From: Acidobacteriota bacterium
GTDB lineage: Bacteria > Acidobacteriota > Terriglobia > Bryobacterales > Bryobacteraceae
Length of the DNA stretch: 64,000 bases
Direction: 5' to 3'
NCBI GenBank assembly: GCA_025354885.1
Contig: JANXLY010000375.1
Coordinates: 1 to 64,000 of the forward strand
Below are positions 34,767 to 44,425 of the stretch, piece after piece. Under the pieces are notes generated by a model. It made no database searches and was not told the origin of the DNA. It was given only the letters and a program-made list of their open reading frames with translations. Made by a program: the position numbers and the translations under genes. Positions within the stretch are counted from its first letter, which is position 1, and every line of letters starts with the position of its first letter.

Positions 34767-34979
34767 TTAGCGCTGCGTAGTCTTCTCCGCTACCCGTGTC
34801 AGTTCAGACATCACGCGCATCGCTTCTGTCTCTTCTACGCTCTGTTGCATCACGCTCTGTTGCATCACGCTCGGACCGCTGTGCACGTCGGCCATTGCCG
34901 TCATGCGCATCAAATCCATTTGAAACTTTACTTGTGCGATCGTCTCTTGCTGGCTTTCCATGTTCTTTTCCTGATTCAT
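34767..34979 (-). CDS. Small Met/Gln-rich protein of unknown function
   Basis: A 70-residue, probably helical, cytoplasmic protein with ten methionines and no cysteine. A 15-nt direct repeat gives the duplicated motif VMQQSVMQQSV. AGGG lies about seven bases before ATG 34979 (ATG 34961 is an alternative), and a perfect hairpin terminator follows, so it looks like a real, separately transcribed short gene. It is not a recognised family. Its heptad-like pattern suggests a coiled coil. Confidence 0.5.
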   Translation of the reverse strand: MNQEKNMESQQETIAQVKFQMDLMRMTAMADVHSGPSVMQQSVMQQSVEETEAMRVMSELTRVAEKTTQR

Positions 34980-35339
34980 TGTTACCCTATTCTCCCTATC
35001 GGTCCATCAGGTGAAAACCTGAAGAAAATATTTATTCTTGTAAGTGTTTTTTGACTCGATGAGGCTCTTGGAACTGGTTGGGCGGGACGTATTGGTAGGC
35101 CAGTTTGGTGGGTCAGATTGAGGGATTCAAGGCAGGAATTGGTAATGCGGTGATCAACCCTGTGTTCTTTGAGCCTATCGGTCATATCTACATTTGTTTC
35201 TAATGCATGCCGTCTGCCAAACATTAAAGTACTGAAAACAAACGTCATCGCTAGTTCAGCCTTCCATTCCGGCACAAGACCGTTCCATTTTGAAACTCCC
35301 CTTGACTATCTACAAGAGCAATGCCACACTATTCTTGTC
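34980..35339. other. Intergenic region upstream of the PadR gene
   Basis: No convincing gene. A small CAGGT-GAAA-ACCTG hairpin lies at 35010-35023. TTGACT (35302-35307) and CACTAT (35327-35332), spaced 19 nt, may form the promoter of the PadR gene, with +1 at or next to the ATG at 35340. Confidence 0.4.
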
Positions 35340-35669
35340 ATGGGCAAGCCTTCCGACCTCCTCCAGGGAACTTTAGACCTCCTAATCCTCCGTACCCTCG
35401 CCTGGCAACCGCTCCACGGCTGGGCCATCGCCAATCGCATTGAGCAAATTTCCTCCAGCGTCCTGCTCGTCCAGCAGGGCAGTCTTTACCCCGCCTTGCA
35501 CCGCCTTGAGGAACAGGGGTGGATTTCCTCCCACTGGGGAGAATCGGAAAATAATCGCCGAGCCAAGTTCTACACGCTTACTAAAGAAGGCCAAGCCCGA
35601 CTTGAAGTCGAACGCCTGCAATGGGAGCGGCTTTCTGGCGCTATCCAGATCGTGATGGAGCAGTCATGA
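35340..35669 (+). CDS. PadR-family transcriptional regulator
   Basis: A 109-residue winged-helix regulator: [28 protein letters not shown], then [25 protein letters not shown], and FYTLTKEGQ, all diagnostic for PadR. The short length is typical of the acidobacterial PadR proteins coupled to ADOP permeases. Its TGA overlaps the ATG of the permease at 35666. It probably represses its own operon. Start ATG 35340 is fixed by the conserved N-terminus [11 protein letters not shown]. Confidence 0.93.
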   Translation: MGKPSDLLQGTLDLLILRTLAWQPLHGWAIANRIEQISSSVLLVQQGSLYPALHRLEEQGWISSHWGESENNRRAKFYTLTKEGQARLEVERLQWERLSGAIQIVMEQS

Positions 35670-38435
35670 TCCGTATTTTTCGATCTCTGAAGATGGCCTG
35701 GCGCAGCCTCACAGCTTCTGCTGCTCGCGACAGCGATCTCGACGCCGAACTCGACGCCCACCTCCAACATGAAATCGATACTCGTATCTCTCGTGGCGAG
35801 ACTCCTGCTGAAGCACACCGCAACGCCAAACTCGCTTTCGGCAACACTACCCAGGTCGCAGAATCCACACGCGTCTCGCGCCACTTCGCCTTCCTCACTG
35901 GCATCGGTCAGGACCTCAGCTTTGCTTTCCGCCTGCTGCGCAAGAATCCCGTCTTCACCTTCGCCGCAGTCACTAGCCTTGCCCTCGGCATCGGTGCCAA
36001 TACCGCCGTTTTCTCTGTCATCGGCGGAAGACTCTACTTCCGCTGTCAACCAACTCGGCATCGGTGCCAATACCGCCGTTTTCTCCGTCCACAACCGCCT
36101 GCTGCTCAGCAATCTGGCTGTCGAGCGTCCTGCCGAGCTTTACCAGTTGACCTATCGCAATTCCCTCGACACCGAACTAAAGCCTGGCGATTACATAGCC
36201 TCTTTTCCTTATCCATTTCTTCAGGAACTGCAAAGTAACTCGCGCACGATCACCGCTGCAAGCTGTAGCGCTTCTTCCTCTCCCAGCTTCCGCTCCGGCA
36301 ACGAATCGCGCATCCTCGGTGTCGAACTGGTCTGCGGCAATCTCTTTGACGTCCTCGGAATCAAGGCAAAGCTAGGCCGCATGCTGAATAGTGCGGACAA
36401 CTTGAAGCCCGGCGAGCATCCCGTCGTTGTCCTCGCGCACCACTTTTGGCAGAGTGAATTCAACAGCGACCCGTCCATTGTTGGACGCAGCATCACGCTC
36501 AACCGCAGTAACTTCACAGTGATCGGCGTCGCTCCAGCCAATTACTTGTCCATGTCCAAAGGCAATGCTCCCGCGATGTGGGTGCCGATTGTGATGGACG
36601 GAATATTGAACGGCGAGCAGTCCATCACCCCCAACCGCAGCTTTTGGTGGATTCGCATTCTCCTCCGTCAAAAACAAGGCACCGCTCCTCAAGTCATGGA
36701 AGCCGAACTCACTTCGATGCTGCAGGGCTATCGTGAGTCGGCCGACCAAGTCCCAAGCGAATACCAGAAGAAGCTGGCTGACAGCCTGCGAGTCCAGGTG
36801 CTTCCAGCGGGTCGCGGCTATGACCAGGGCAATCGCGAAAAGCAATTCGGCCAGTCCTTCAACATGCTCCTCGCCGTGGCCGGAGCAGTTCTACTGATCG
36901 CCTGCATCAACATCGCAAACCTGCTGCTCGCCAGAGCCTCCGCGCGTCAGCGAGAGATCGCAACCCGCCTCGCAATCGGAGCCAGTCGTGCCCGCCTGAT
37001 CCGTCAGTTCATGACGGAAAGCCTGGCCCTTGCCGCCTGCGGAGGCACTCTCGGTCTATTACTTGCTGTAGCGCTCGAACGCATCTTCACGCTAGAAGCC
37101 TTTGGCACCACTGCTCTGATCGCGGTGCCCCAATTTCCCTCAACGACAGTACTGCTCGTCTGCCTCGGACTAACACTACTCTCCGGCCTTGGCTTCGGTC
37201 TCGCACCCGCTCTCACAGCCGATAGTCAAGGCCTTCAGCCTTCTCATCGATTCAACGGGCGCAAGCTGCTAGTAAGTCTCCAGGTTGCTCTCTCGGTGTT
37301 GCTGCTCAGTTCTGCGGGACTCTTTCTCATGACACTCGACAATCTCCGTTCGATCGATGCCGGCTTCCACCGCGAGCATTTGATCTCGATGACGGTGAAC
37401 CCAACCCTTGCCGGACGCACAGAAGCTTCTTCTCTTTCCTACTACCAGCAAACTGAAGAACAGGTTCGCCAGATTCCAGGCATCCAGCATGCCACCTTCA
37501 GCGCCATCGGACTTCTCAGTGGGGGGATGTGGAGTAGCGACATTCAGATTGTCGGCATCACAATTCCTGAAGGCGCGCCGACGCCTCTTATCAATGCGGT
37601 TGGTCCCGGCTTCTTCAACATGATTGGTGCCACACTCCTCAGCGGCCGCGATTTTACTCTCGCCGACAACTCCAACACCTCACCCAAGGTGGCAATCATC
37701 AACGAGAGCTTCGCCCGCAAGTACTTTGGTGAAACTCCGGCCATCGGTAGAAAGATCGGCTGCGGGCGTCGCGATGGCCACAGCGACCTCCCCGACTTCA
37801 CCATCATCGCCGTCGTCAAAGACCTGCGCGATTACCGCATCAACGAGACCGGACGGCCCTATTGGTACGTCCCCTACGCACGACAGGAACGTCTCGCTTC
37901 TCTCACTCTGATTGCCCGCACTTACGGCGACCCCAAGCCGATGCTGGGCCCAATCCGCGCCGCAATTTCCCATCTCGATCCGCTCGTGCCGATTTCACGC
38001 GAAACCACTCTCACCATGGCCGTTGAAGCTCAAATCGTTCAGGAGCGCATCGTCGCACAACTCTCAGCATTCTTCGCTGCAATCGCTGTGCTCCTCGCCG
38101 TCATCGGGCTCTACGGCGTGATGTCTTACACGGTGGAGCGCCGCACCAAGGAGATCGGCATCCGCATCGCACTCGGTGAAGCCCGCTCACAAGTCTTTTC
38201 AAAAATCCTGACAGAAGCTCTCACCTTCATCGCCATCGGTATCGCCGCCGGCATCCCCATGTCGCTCGCCCTTGCTGCCTATGCTGAAAAACTACTCTAC
38301 GGCGTCAAACCCGCAGACTGGCTCCCGCTTTGTATCGCCATTCTCATCGTGGGCAGCTTCGGCCTACTCGCCAGCTACATCACAGCCCACCGCGCCGCAG
38401 GAATAGATCCAATGGCCGCTCTGCGTATAGAATAG
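35666..38435 (+). pseudogene. ADOP-type ABC permease (FtsX/MacB-like), broken by a 70-nt duplication
   Basis: The N-terminal 115 residues, from ATG 35666, give the ADOP leader ([36 protein letters not shown]) and [32 protein letters not shown] partial tandem duplication then shifts the frame. The second frame resumes at the same [12 protein letters not shown] and continues for the rest: periplasmic MacB-like core, four-helix FtsX bundle (NMLLAVAGAVLLIACINIANLLLARASARQREIATRLAIGA), second core and second FtsX bundle (LYGVMSYTVERRTKEIGIRIALGEA), ending at 38435. Without the duplication the gene is 900 codons, the normal length. Either it is disrupted, or it is switched by repeat loss and gain. 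The associated ATPase is not adjacent, as is usual for this family. Confidence 0.9.
35984..36085 (+). repeat. 32-nt direct repeats inside the ADOP permease gene
   Basis: Copies at 35984-36015 and 36054-36085 are identical over 32 nt and match at 35 of 36 when extended. The period is 70 nt, which is 1 modulo 3. The 38-nt spacer contains an inverted repeat, GCGGAAG/CTTCCGC. Confidence 0.9.
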
Positions 38436-38439
38436 CCTC

Positions 38440-40149
38440 GTGATATCACGACGCCTGCTCATTCAATCCACCGCCGCCGCTACCGCACTCGCCCAGTCTG
38501 CTGCCTCCAAAGGTACGGTCACCAAGGCCTCTTTCAAATCTGCTAAACACTATCCCGGCACAGTCCGCGACTACTGGGTTTATGTCCCCGCCGTTGCTGC
38601 TCCGGCAGGCGGCTACGCACTCATGGTCTTTCAGGACGGGCAGGGTTTCATCAATGAGACAGGCCGCTTCAAAGCCGCCGATGTCTTCGATAAATTGATT
38701 GCTTCTGGAGACATGCCTCCAACGATCGGCCTCTTCATCCAGCCCGGCATTATGCCCGCCTTGAATCCTGACACGCAACAGGCCCGCTTCAACCGTTCCT
38801 ACGAATACGACGCGCTCGGCGACCGCTACGTCAAGTTCCTCATCGAAGAGTTTCTTCCAGAAATTACAAAGCAGCACAGCATCACCAGCGACCCCAGTCT
38901 CCGCGCTATCGGAGGCTCCAGCTCCGGTGCCATTTGCGCTTTTACCGCCGCCTGGAATCGTCCCGATGTCTTCCGTCGAGTACTCTCTTACATCGGCTCT
39001 TACGTCAACCTGCGTGGGGGCGACTGGTACGCCGATATCGTTCGCAAAACGGAACCCAAGCCGCTCCGCGTCTTTCTTCAGGACGGATCTTCCGACCTCA
39101 ACATTTACTCCGGCAGTTGGTGGATGGCCAACCAGACCCTCGCCGCTTCGCTCGAATACGCCGGCTACGAATCGAAGTTCGACCGTGGCACCGATGGCCA
39201 CAATTCCAATCACTCCTCACGCATCTTCGTCGAGTCTCTGCAATGGCTCTGGGCCAATTGGAAGCAACCCATCCTTGCCTCGAAAGGCAACCCCAAATCA
39301 GAGCGCCAATTCGTCGCCACCATCCTTGACCCCGCATCAGACTGGGAAGAAATATCCGCTGGCCACGGCTTTACCGAAGGGCCCGCTGTCGATAAGGATG
39401 GCAACGTCTTCTTCACGGATGTCCGTCAGGACAAGATCCACAAGATCGATCACGCCACAGGCAAAGTCACCTTGTTCAAAGAGCAGTCCGGTGGCTGTAA
39501 TGGTTTGATGTTCGGCCCGGATGGCCGCCTCTACGCCTGCCAGGGCAAGAAGCGCCAGATCATCGCCATCAACCCCGATGGATCAGAAACCGTACTTGCC
39601 ACCGACGTCGGCTCAAACGATCTGGTCGTGAACGCGAAAAACGAAGTCTGGTGGACCGAGCCCGCCCAGCACAAGATCTGGCACACCGACGGCAAAGGCA
39701 CGAAGAAGACGGTGCACGAGGGTCTCGATTTCCCCAACGGCATTCTTCTCACTCCAGATCAGAGCCAGCTCCTGTGTGTCGACATGCGCTCCAAATGGGT
39801 CTGGATTTTTCAGATCCTGCCGGACGGATCGCTCGCCAATGGCCAGCCTTACTATCACCTGGAGACTTGGGATACAGACTCCCAATCGGGCGGTGACGGC
39901 CTGACCATCGATACCGAAGCTCATCTTTATGTTGCAACTCGTCTCGGAATTCAAATCTGCGACGCCCCCGGTCGCGTAGTAGCTATTGTCAACAACCCGC
40001 AGAACCTGCAGCCGAGTAACTGCGTCTTCGGCGGGCCCAGTCTGGATTATCTATACTCGACGAATCGGGAAAAAGTTTTCCGGCGCAAACTACGACGAAA
40101 AGGATTACGTTCATGGACTTCTATAAAACCGCCGCAACCGGGGCTCTGA
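38440..40149 (+). CDS. Secreted two-domain enzyme: esterase fused to SMP-30/gluconolactonase-like propeller
   Basis: A 569-residue protein with a Tat-like signal (MISRRLLIQSTAAATALAQS). Residues 30-275 form an alpha/beta-hydrolase of the enterochelin-esterase/esterase-D type: nucleophile elbow IGGSSSGAIC, an acid in FLQDGSSDLN and a histidine in DGHNSNH. Residues 290-555 form a six-bladed SMP-30/strictosidine-synthase-like propeller (HGFTEGPAVDKDGNVFFTD, GCNGLMFGPDGRLYACQG, ...NDLVVNAKNEVWWTEP, GLDFPNGILLTP) with the Glu/Asn/Asp calcium ligands. An ester of an aldonic or uronic acid could be cleaved by one half and its lactone opened by the other; this is inference. Start GTG 38440 is four bases after the permease stop. 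Confidence 0.85.
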   Translation: MISRRLLIQSTAAATALAQSAASKGTVTKASFKSAKHYPGTVRDYWVYVPAVAAPAGGYALMVFQDGQGFINETGRFKAADVFDKLIASGDMPPTIGLFIQPGIMPALNPDTQQARFNRSYEYDALGDRYVKFLIEEFLPEITKQHSITSDPSLRAIGGSSSGAICAFTAAWNRPDVFRRVLSYIGSYVNLRGGDWYADIVRKTEPKPLRVFLQDGSSDLNIYSGSWWMANQTLAASLEYAGYESKFDRGTDGHNSNHSSRIFVESLQWLWANWKQPILASKGNPKSERQFVATILDPASDWEEISAGHGFTEGPAVDKDGNVFFTDVRQDKIHKIDHATGKVTLFKEQSGGCNGLMFGPDGRLYACQGKKRQIIAINPDGSETVLATDVGSNDLVVNAKNEVWWTEPAQHKIWHTDGKGTKKTVHEGLDFPNGILLTPDQSQLLCVDMRSKWVWIFQILPDGSLANGQPYYHLETWDTDSQSGGDGLTIDTEAHLYVATRLGIQICDAPGRVVAIVNNPQNLQPSNCVFGGPSLDYLYSTNREKVFRRKLRRKGLRSWTSIKPPQPGL

Positions 40150-40706
40150 TTTGCCTCACCGCCTTTGGTCAGGCAATCACCCCTGAAGAGCGTTCAAAGA
40201 CTCTCAACGAACTGGAGCGCACCCGCAATCTGATGCTCACTGCAATCGACGGGGTCTCTGAAGTGCAAGCGCAAAAAAAGCCCGCGCCAGAGCGCTGGAG
40301 CGTACTCGAATGCGTGGAACATCTCGCACTCACCGAGCGTGGCATCTTCGCCGCAATGCAGGCCAATCTCAAGGCTCCCGAGGCAAGTGAAGCGGATCGT
40401 GCCAGGACCAAAGGCAAGACCGAGATCCTCGGCCAGTTCATGCCCGACCGCAGCCGTAAAGCGACCGCCCCTGTTGAGGTTGCACCCCGAGGTGAATTCA
40501 AAACGCTAGCCGCAGCGCGTGCAGCATTCGAAGCCGCGCGCAAAGACACAATTGCCTTTGTCACGACCACCGACTTGCCATTGCACTCCTACGTCTCCAA
40601 ACACTTCGCTTTCGGCGAGCTGGACGTTTACCAGTGGTTTGTCCTGATGGCCGGTCACGTAGAGCGCCACACAAAACAGATCAATGAAGTAAAGGCTACT
40701 TTTTAG
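40113..40706 (+). CDS. Secreted DinB-family protein
   Basis: A 197-residue DinB-fold protein with a signal peptide (FYKTAATGALICLTAFGQA). Metal ligands are at ECVEHLALTERGIFAAM and LMAGHVERHTKQI. The gene starts inside the last 37 nt of the esterase/SMP-30 gene and should be coupled to it. It is a paralogue of the cytoplasmic DinB at 34118-34648. Exported DinB proteins are a recurrent acidobacterial feature; function unknown. Its stop overlaps the convergent ferredoxin gene by 11 nt. Confidence 0.85.
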   Translation: MDFYKTAATGALICLTAFGQAITPEERSKTLNELERTRNLMLTAIDGVSEVQAQKKPAPERWSVLECVEHLALTERGIFAAMQANLKAPEASEADRARTKGKTEILGQFMPDRSRKATAPVEVAPRGEFKTLAAARAAFEAARKDTIAFVTTTDLPLHSYVSKHFAFGELDVYQWFVLMAGHVERHTKQINEVKATF

Positions 40707-41085
40707 GATTGGGGATCGCGTCCCCAAGGTTGATCGACCCGCCGCCTTCCGATACGTAGTTGACATTCCAGCTGGGGATCTCAAATTCAACATCGCCCTT
40801 CACAATGCACTGGCAGCCCAGCCGTGATCGCAGCGTAAGCCCCGGTGCCATGTCCAGGCGGTCCATTTCGTCATCATCCATCGGCGTGAGATTCTCTTCG
40901 CCCTTCTTGATGATGACGTGACAGGTGGTGCATGCGCACGCTCCGCCACAGGCATGTTCAATGTGAAAGCCGAAGTGTTCGGCAAGGTCCAGCAGGCTCA
41001 AGTGCTTTCCATGACCACCATGCGGAACCAATTCCGGGGTGAACTCATAGCTCGAGCCGTCGTTCAAAAGCGTGATTTTCGGCAT
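40696..41085 (-). CDS. 2Fe-2S ferredoxin (ISC/adrenodoxin type)
   Basis: A 129-residue electron carrier. The cluster cysteines are in HACGGACACTTC and LGCQC, the C-x5-C-x2-C...C pattern of vertebrate-type ferredoxins (Fdx/IscFdx). The N-terminus (MPKITLLNDGSSYEF) and EEENLTPMDDDEMDRLD block are characteristic. The C-terminus is extended by about 20 residues rich in Gly and Ser. Start ATG 41085 is 44 nt from the divergent argS start. A TATACT (minus, 41108-41103) is a likely -10. Confidence 0.9.
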   Translation of the reverse strand: MPKITLLNDGSSYEFTPELVPHGGHGKHLSLLDLAEHFGFHIEHACGGACACTTCHVIIKKGEENLTPMDDDEMDRLDMAPGLTLRSRLGCQCIVKGDVEFEIPSWNVNYVSEGGGSINLGDAIPNPKK

Positions 41086-41092
41086 GATTTCG

Positions 41093-41121
41093 TTAAAAGT
41101 CCAGTATAGCGTTGCTATATT
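41093..41121 (+). promoter_or_regulatory. Promoter of the argS-trp-tyrA operon
   Basis: TTAAAA (41093-41098), a 17-nt spacer, then TATATT (41116-41121). The predicted start near 41128 is two bases from the GTG at 41130, so the message would have almost no leader. Confidence 0.5.
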
Positions 41122-41129
41122 GAAGTACA

Positions 41130-43055
41130 GTGTTTCATAGCCTCGAACGCTCGATTTCACGAGCCGTTTCTCAATACCTCCAGACGAATTTCTCCGTCGA
41201 TGTCCCGGTCTCGACCGAGCAGCCAAAACAGTCTGGCTTCGGCGAGCTTGCACTCCCGGTTGCCTTTCAGTTGGCCCGCCAGCTCAAGAAAGCTCCCAAG
41301 GCCATTGCCGAACAATTGGCCGAGGGTCTCGCCGGAAAACTCGAAGGAGTTTCCCAGCTTGAGGTGGCCAACGGTTATCTCAATGTCCGTTTTGATCGGG
41401 GCTGGTTTGCTCGTCGCATTCTAGAGGGGAATGAATTCGAAACCCAGGAATTCTCGACACACAAGACCATCGTCGAGCACACCAACATCAACCCCAACAA
41501 GGCGGCCCACATTGGCCACCTCCGCAACGCCATTTTGGGCGACACTTTCGTTCGCATGATGAGAGCGATGGGCACTCGGGTGGAAGTGCAAAACTACATC
41601 GACAATACCGGCGTCCAGGTTGCCGACGTTGTTGCCGCTTTCCATTTTCACGAAAAGAAAACTGCCGCCGAAGTGACCGAACTCACCTGGCAACCGCGCT
41701 TCGATTATCTCTGCTGGGACATCTATTCGAAGGTCGCCCAGATGGAAGAAGCTAAGGAGTGGCGTACCGAGACTCTGCATGCGATCGAGAGTGGTGAAGG
41801 CCCCTTGGCTGAAATGGGTCATGTGGTTGCCAATGCGATTGTAGATTGCCACCTCAACACCATGCTCCGCCTCGGCATCCAGTACGACGTGCTGCCCCGC
41901 GAGAGCGAAATCCTGCACCTCAAGTTCTGGGCCAGTTGCTTTGAACAGTTGAAAGAGAAGCAGGCCATCTACCTTGAGACCGAGGGCAAAAATAAAGGAT
42001 GCTGGGTGATGCCAGGCTCAGCCTTCCGCGAAAATGCCGGCGAAGAAGATTCCAAGGTCATCGTTCGTTCGAGCGGCATCGTTACCTATGTCGGTAAAGA
42101 CATTGCCTACCAGTTGTGGAAGTTTGGTCTGCTCGGCAAAGATTTCTACTACCGCAAACTGCGCACCTATCCCAATGGGCAAGTCTGTTACGTCACCCAG
42201 TCCACTCCGGAAGACTCTGAGCCAGTCAGCTTCGGTGCCGGCACCAGCGTCTACAACGTAATTGATTCGCGCCAGAGCTATCTGCAGGATGTGGTCTGCG
42301 CCGGCCTTCGCGCTCTTACCTACACTAGTCAGGCTGAGAAGAGCATCCACTTCAGCTATGAAATGGTGGCCCTGAGTCCACGTACTTGTGTCGAGCTCGG
42401 CATCGCGCTTAGCGAAGAAGACAAGGCTAAGCCTTACGTTGAAATGAGCGGTCGCAAGGGCCTCGGCGTCAAGGCCGACGACTTGATCGATCAGTTGATC
42501 GAGCGCGCCCGCATCGAAGTAGATTCGCGCCATGCAGATCGTCCGGCAGACAGTCGGGCCAAAGTGGCGCAACAGATTGCCGTCTGCTCGCTGCGCTATT
42601 TTCTTCTAAAGTTCACCCGCACCAGTGTCATCGCTTTTGACCTCCAGGAAGCGCTCAGCTTTGAAGGCGAAACAGGCCCCTATGTCCAGTACGCCGCCGT
42701 TCGTGCCAGGAACATTCTGCGCAAGGTTCCGCAAATGCCCGACTTCAAGGCGGAGCTTTCGCGCGAGGTCCTCGAAACCGTCCTCGCCAATGAGGATCTC
42801 TGGCAGTTGTTACTCGATATTTCACGCCTCGAAACAGTACTCTCTGACGCCGTCGGCAGTGGAGAACCAGCCGCTCTTGCCAAGTACGCATTCCAGTTGG
42901 CCCAGGGCTTCAGTCGCTTCTATCACGACTATCGTGTTCTCGATGAAGCAGACCCCGCGCGCAAAAATGTGTTGTTGTGGATGACACAGCACTTTGCAAA
43001 GCAACTCGAGAAAACTCTCGCTACCCTTGGCATCGAAGTGCCGGAGTATATGTAA
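41130..43055 (+). CDS. argS: Arginyl-tRNA synthetase
   Basis: A 641-residue class I synthetase that charges tRNA-Arg. The N-terminal Add1 domain (1-95) is followed by the HIGH motif (127-130) after EHTNINPNKAA, the KMSKS-equivalent EMSGRKGLGVKADDL, and the C-terminal DALR anticodon-binding domain (FLLKFTRTSVIAFDLQEALSFEGETGPYVQYAAVR, ending in PEYM). The start is GTG 41130. It heads a run of aromatic biosynthesis genes; trpC begins directly after its stop. Confidence 0.96.
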   Translation: MFHSLERSISRAVSQYLQTNFSVDVPVSTEQPKQSGFGELALPVAFQLARQLKKAPKAIAEQLAEGLAGKLEGVSQLEVANGYLNVRFDRGWFARRILEGNEFETQEFSTHKTIVEHTNINPNKAAHIGHLRNAILGDTFVRMMRAMGTRVEVQNYIDNTGVQVADVVAAFHFHEKKTAAEVTELTWQPRFDYLCWDIYSKVAQMEEAKEWRTETLHAIESGEGPLAEMGHVVANAIVDCHLNTMLRLGIQYDVLPRESEILHLKFWASCFEQLKEKQAIYLETEGKNKGCWVMPGSAFRENAGEEDSKVIVRSSGIVTYVGKDIAYQLWKFGLLGKDFYYRKLRTYPNGQVCYVTQSTPEDSEPVSFGAGTSVYNVIDSRQSYLQDVVCAGLRALTYTSQAEKSIHFSYEMVALSPRTCVELGIALSEEDKAKPYVEMSGRKGLGVKADDLIDQLIERARIEVDSRHADRPADSRAKVAQQIAVCSLRYFLLKFTRTSVIAFDLQEALSFEGETGPYVQYAAVRARNILRKVPQMPDFKAELSREVLETVLANEDLWQLLLDISRLETVLSDAVGSGEPAALAKYAFQLAQGFSRFYHDYRVLDEADPARKNVLLWMTQHFAKQLEKTLATLGIEVPEYM

Positions 43056-43835
43056 ATGAGCGTGCCTGACATTCTGGCAAAAATCGTCGAGCGCAAGCAG
43101 CAGGAACTGCTCGTGCTTAGGCCGAAGTCGGCCGAATTCGAGCGCCGGGCCGCCGATCTGATCGGCAAGCAGCGCGGCTTCGCCTCGCGTCTCCGCGTTC
43201 GCGCCCTCATTTCGCCAGCGGTCATTGCCGAAATCAAAAAAGCCTCGCCGTCACGCGGCGTCTTGTCCGAAGATTTTCAACCTGTCAAAATCGCCCGCAG
43301 CTACGAACTAGGCGGTGCAGCAGCCCTCAGCGTGCTTACCGATCAGGATTTTTTTCAAGGCTCCCTCGCAGATTTAGTTGCCGCCAGGGCCTCCGTTGGT
43401 TTGCCGGTTCTTCGCAAAGACTTCACACTCGAAGAGCTTCACATCGTTGAGGCTGCCGCCCACGGTGCGGATGCCGTTCTGCTCATTGCAGCGCTCTTGA
43501 ACTCGAACGGCATGCGCCGCTTGCGCGAATTTGCAGGCTCCCTAGGCCTCGACACACTGGTCGAAGTGCATGATGAACTCGAACTCGCTCAGGCAGTCGA
43601 AAGCGGCGCAACCATCATCGGCGTGAACAACCGCGATCTGCGCACCTTTGAAGTCAAACTAGAAACTTCGCTCCTGCTTGCCGAAAAAATTCCTGTGGGT
43701 GTAATGCGTGTCAGCGAAAGTGGAATCTTCACCCGCGATCATGTCCAGTCGCTCCGCGCCGTTGGCTACCAGGCATTTCTTGTTGGAGAAAGTCTCATGA
43801 AAGATCCCGCCGCACTTCGTGAGCTGGTGTCGTGA
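43056..43835 (+). CDS. trpC: Indole-3-glycerol-phosphate synthase
   Basis: A 259-residue TIM barrel that closes the indole ring in tryptophan synthesis. Conserved blocks: AEIKKASPSRGVL (catalytic Lys), LSVLTDQDFFQGS, LRKDFTLEELHI (Lys), VEVHDELELAQA, IIGVNNRDLRTFEV and SESGIFTRDHVQ. ATG 43056 abuts the argS stop. The length and motifs are normal. trpF follows with a four-base overlap. Confidence 0.96.
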   Translation: MSVPDILAKIVERKQQELLVLRPKSAEFERRAADLIGKQRGFASRLRVRALISPAVIAEIKKASPSRGVLSEDFQPVKIARSYELGGAAALSVLTDQDFFQGSLADLVAARASVGLPVLRKDFTLEELHIVEAAAHGADAVLLIAALLNSNGMRRLREFAGSLGLDTLVEVHDELELAQAVESGATIIGVNNRDLRTFEVKLETSLLLAEKIPVGVMRVSESGIFTRDHVQSLRAVGYQAFLVGESLMKDPAALRELVS

Positions 43836-44425
43836 TCGTAAAAGTTTGTGGCCTGACCAATGTGATGGATTCTCTCACCGCGCTTGACGCTGGTGCAGAC
43901 GCGCTGGGCTTTAATTTCTGGCCCGGCAGTCCTCGCTTCGTCAGCGACACCGCCTTCTTCAAAGATCTCCCCGACGACTTCTGGCGCGTGGGGCTTTTCG
44001 TGAACGAAGATCCCGCTCGTGTTCGCGATCTCATGCAGGAACATCAGCTCGATGTTGCGCAATTGCACAAAATGGATTCGATCACTGGCGTGCGCATCTG
44101 GAAAGCAATTGCAGTTGACGGGCCCTTAACCCAGGACCGCATCGATCAGGAGCATGTGGAAGCGATTGTCCTCGATACACCAGCAGGCGCGCTCGAGGGC
44201 GGCACAGGCAAAGTGTTTGATTGGCACTTGGCCAAAGGAATCAAAGGCAGGATCGTCCTCGCCGGCGGTCTCGACGAAACGAATGTTGGGCAGGCCATCC
44301 AGCAATTGAGGCCTTGGGCCGTGGATGCCTGTTCGCGCCTCGAGCTCGAGCCGGGTAAGAAAGACCGCAAGAAGATGCGCGCTTTCATCGAAGCCGCACG
44401 AAAGGAGTTTGACGCAGTATGTTAA
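43832..44425 (+). CDS. trpF: Phosphoribosylanthranilate isomerase
   Basis: A 197-residue TIM barrel, one step ahead of TrpC in the pathway. [35 protein letters not shown] has the catalytic cysteine, and [16 protein letters not shown] with [15 protein letters not shown] forms the phosphate-binding end. In the common family the last block reads D-x-S-S-G-x-E; here it is DACSRLE. Start GTG 43832 overlaps trpC. trpB starts within its last codons. Confidence 0.95.
   Translation: MIVKVCGLTNVMDSLTALDAGADALGFNFWPGSPRFVSDTAFFKDLPDDFWRVGLFVNEDPARVRDLMQEHQLDVAQLHKMDSITGVRIWKAIAVDGPLTQDRIDQEHVEAIVLDTPAGALEGGTGKVFDWHLAKGIKGRIVLAGGLDETNVGQAIQQLRPWAVDACSRLELEPGKKDRKKMRAFIEAARKEFDAVC

Noticed and set aside
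35984-36085. Attachment site of an integrated element
   Set aside because: Repeats are only 38 nt apart inside one gene, with no integrase or tRNA gene nearby.
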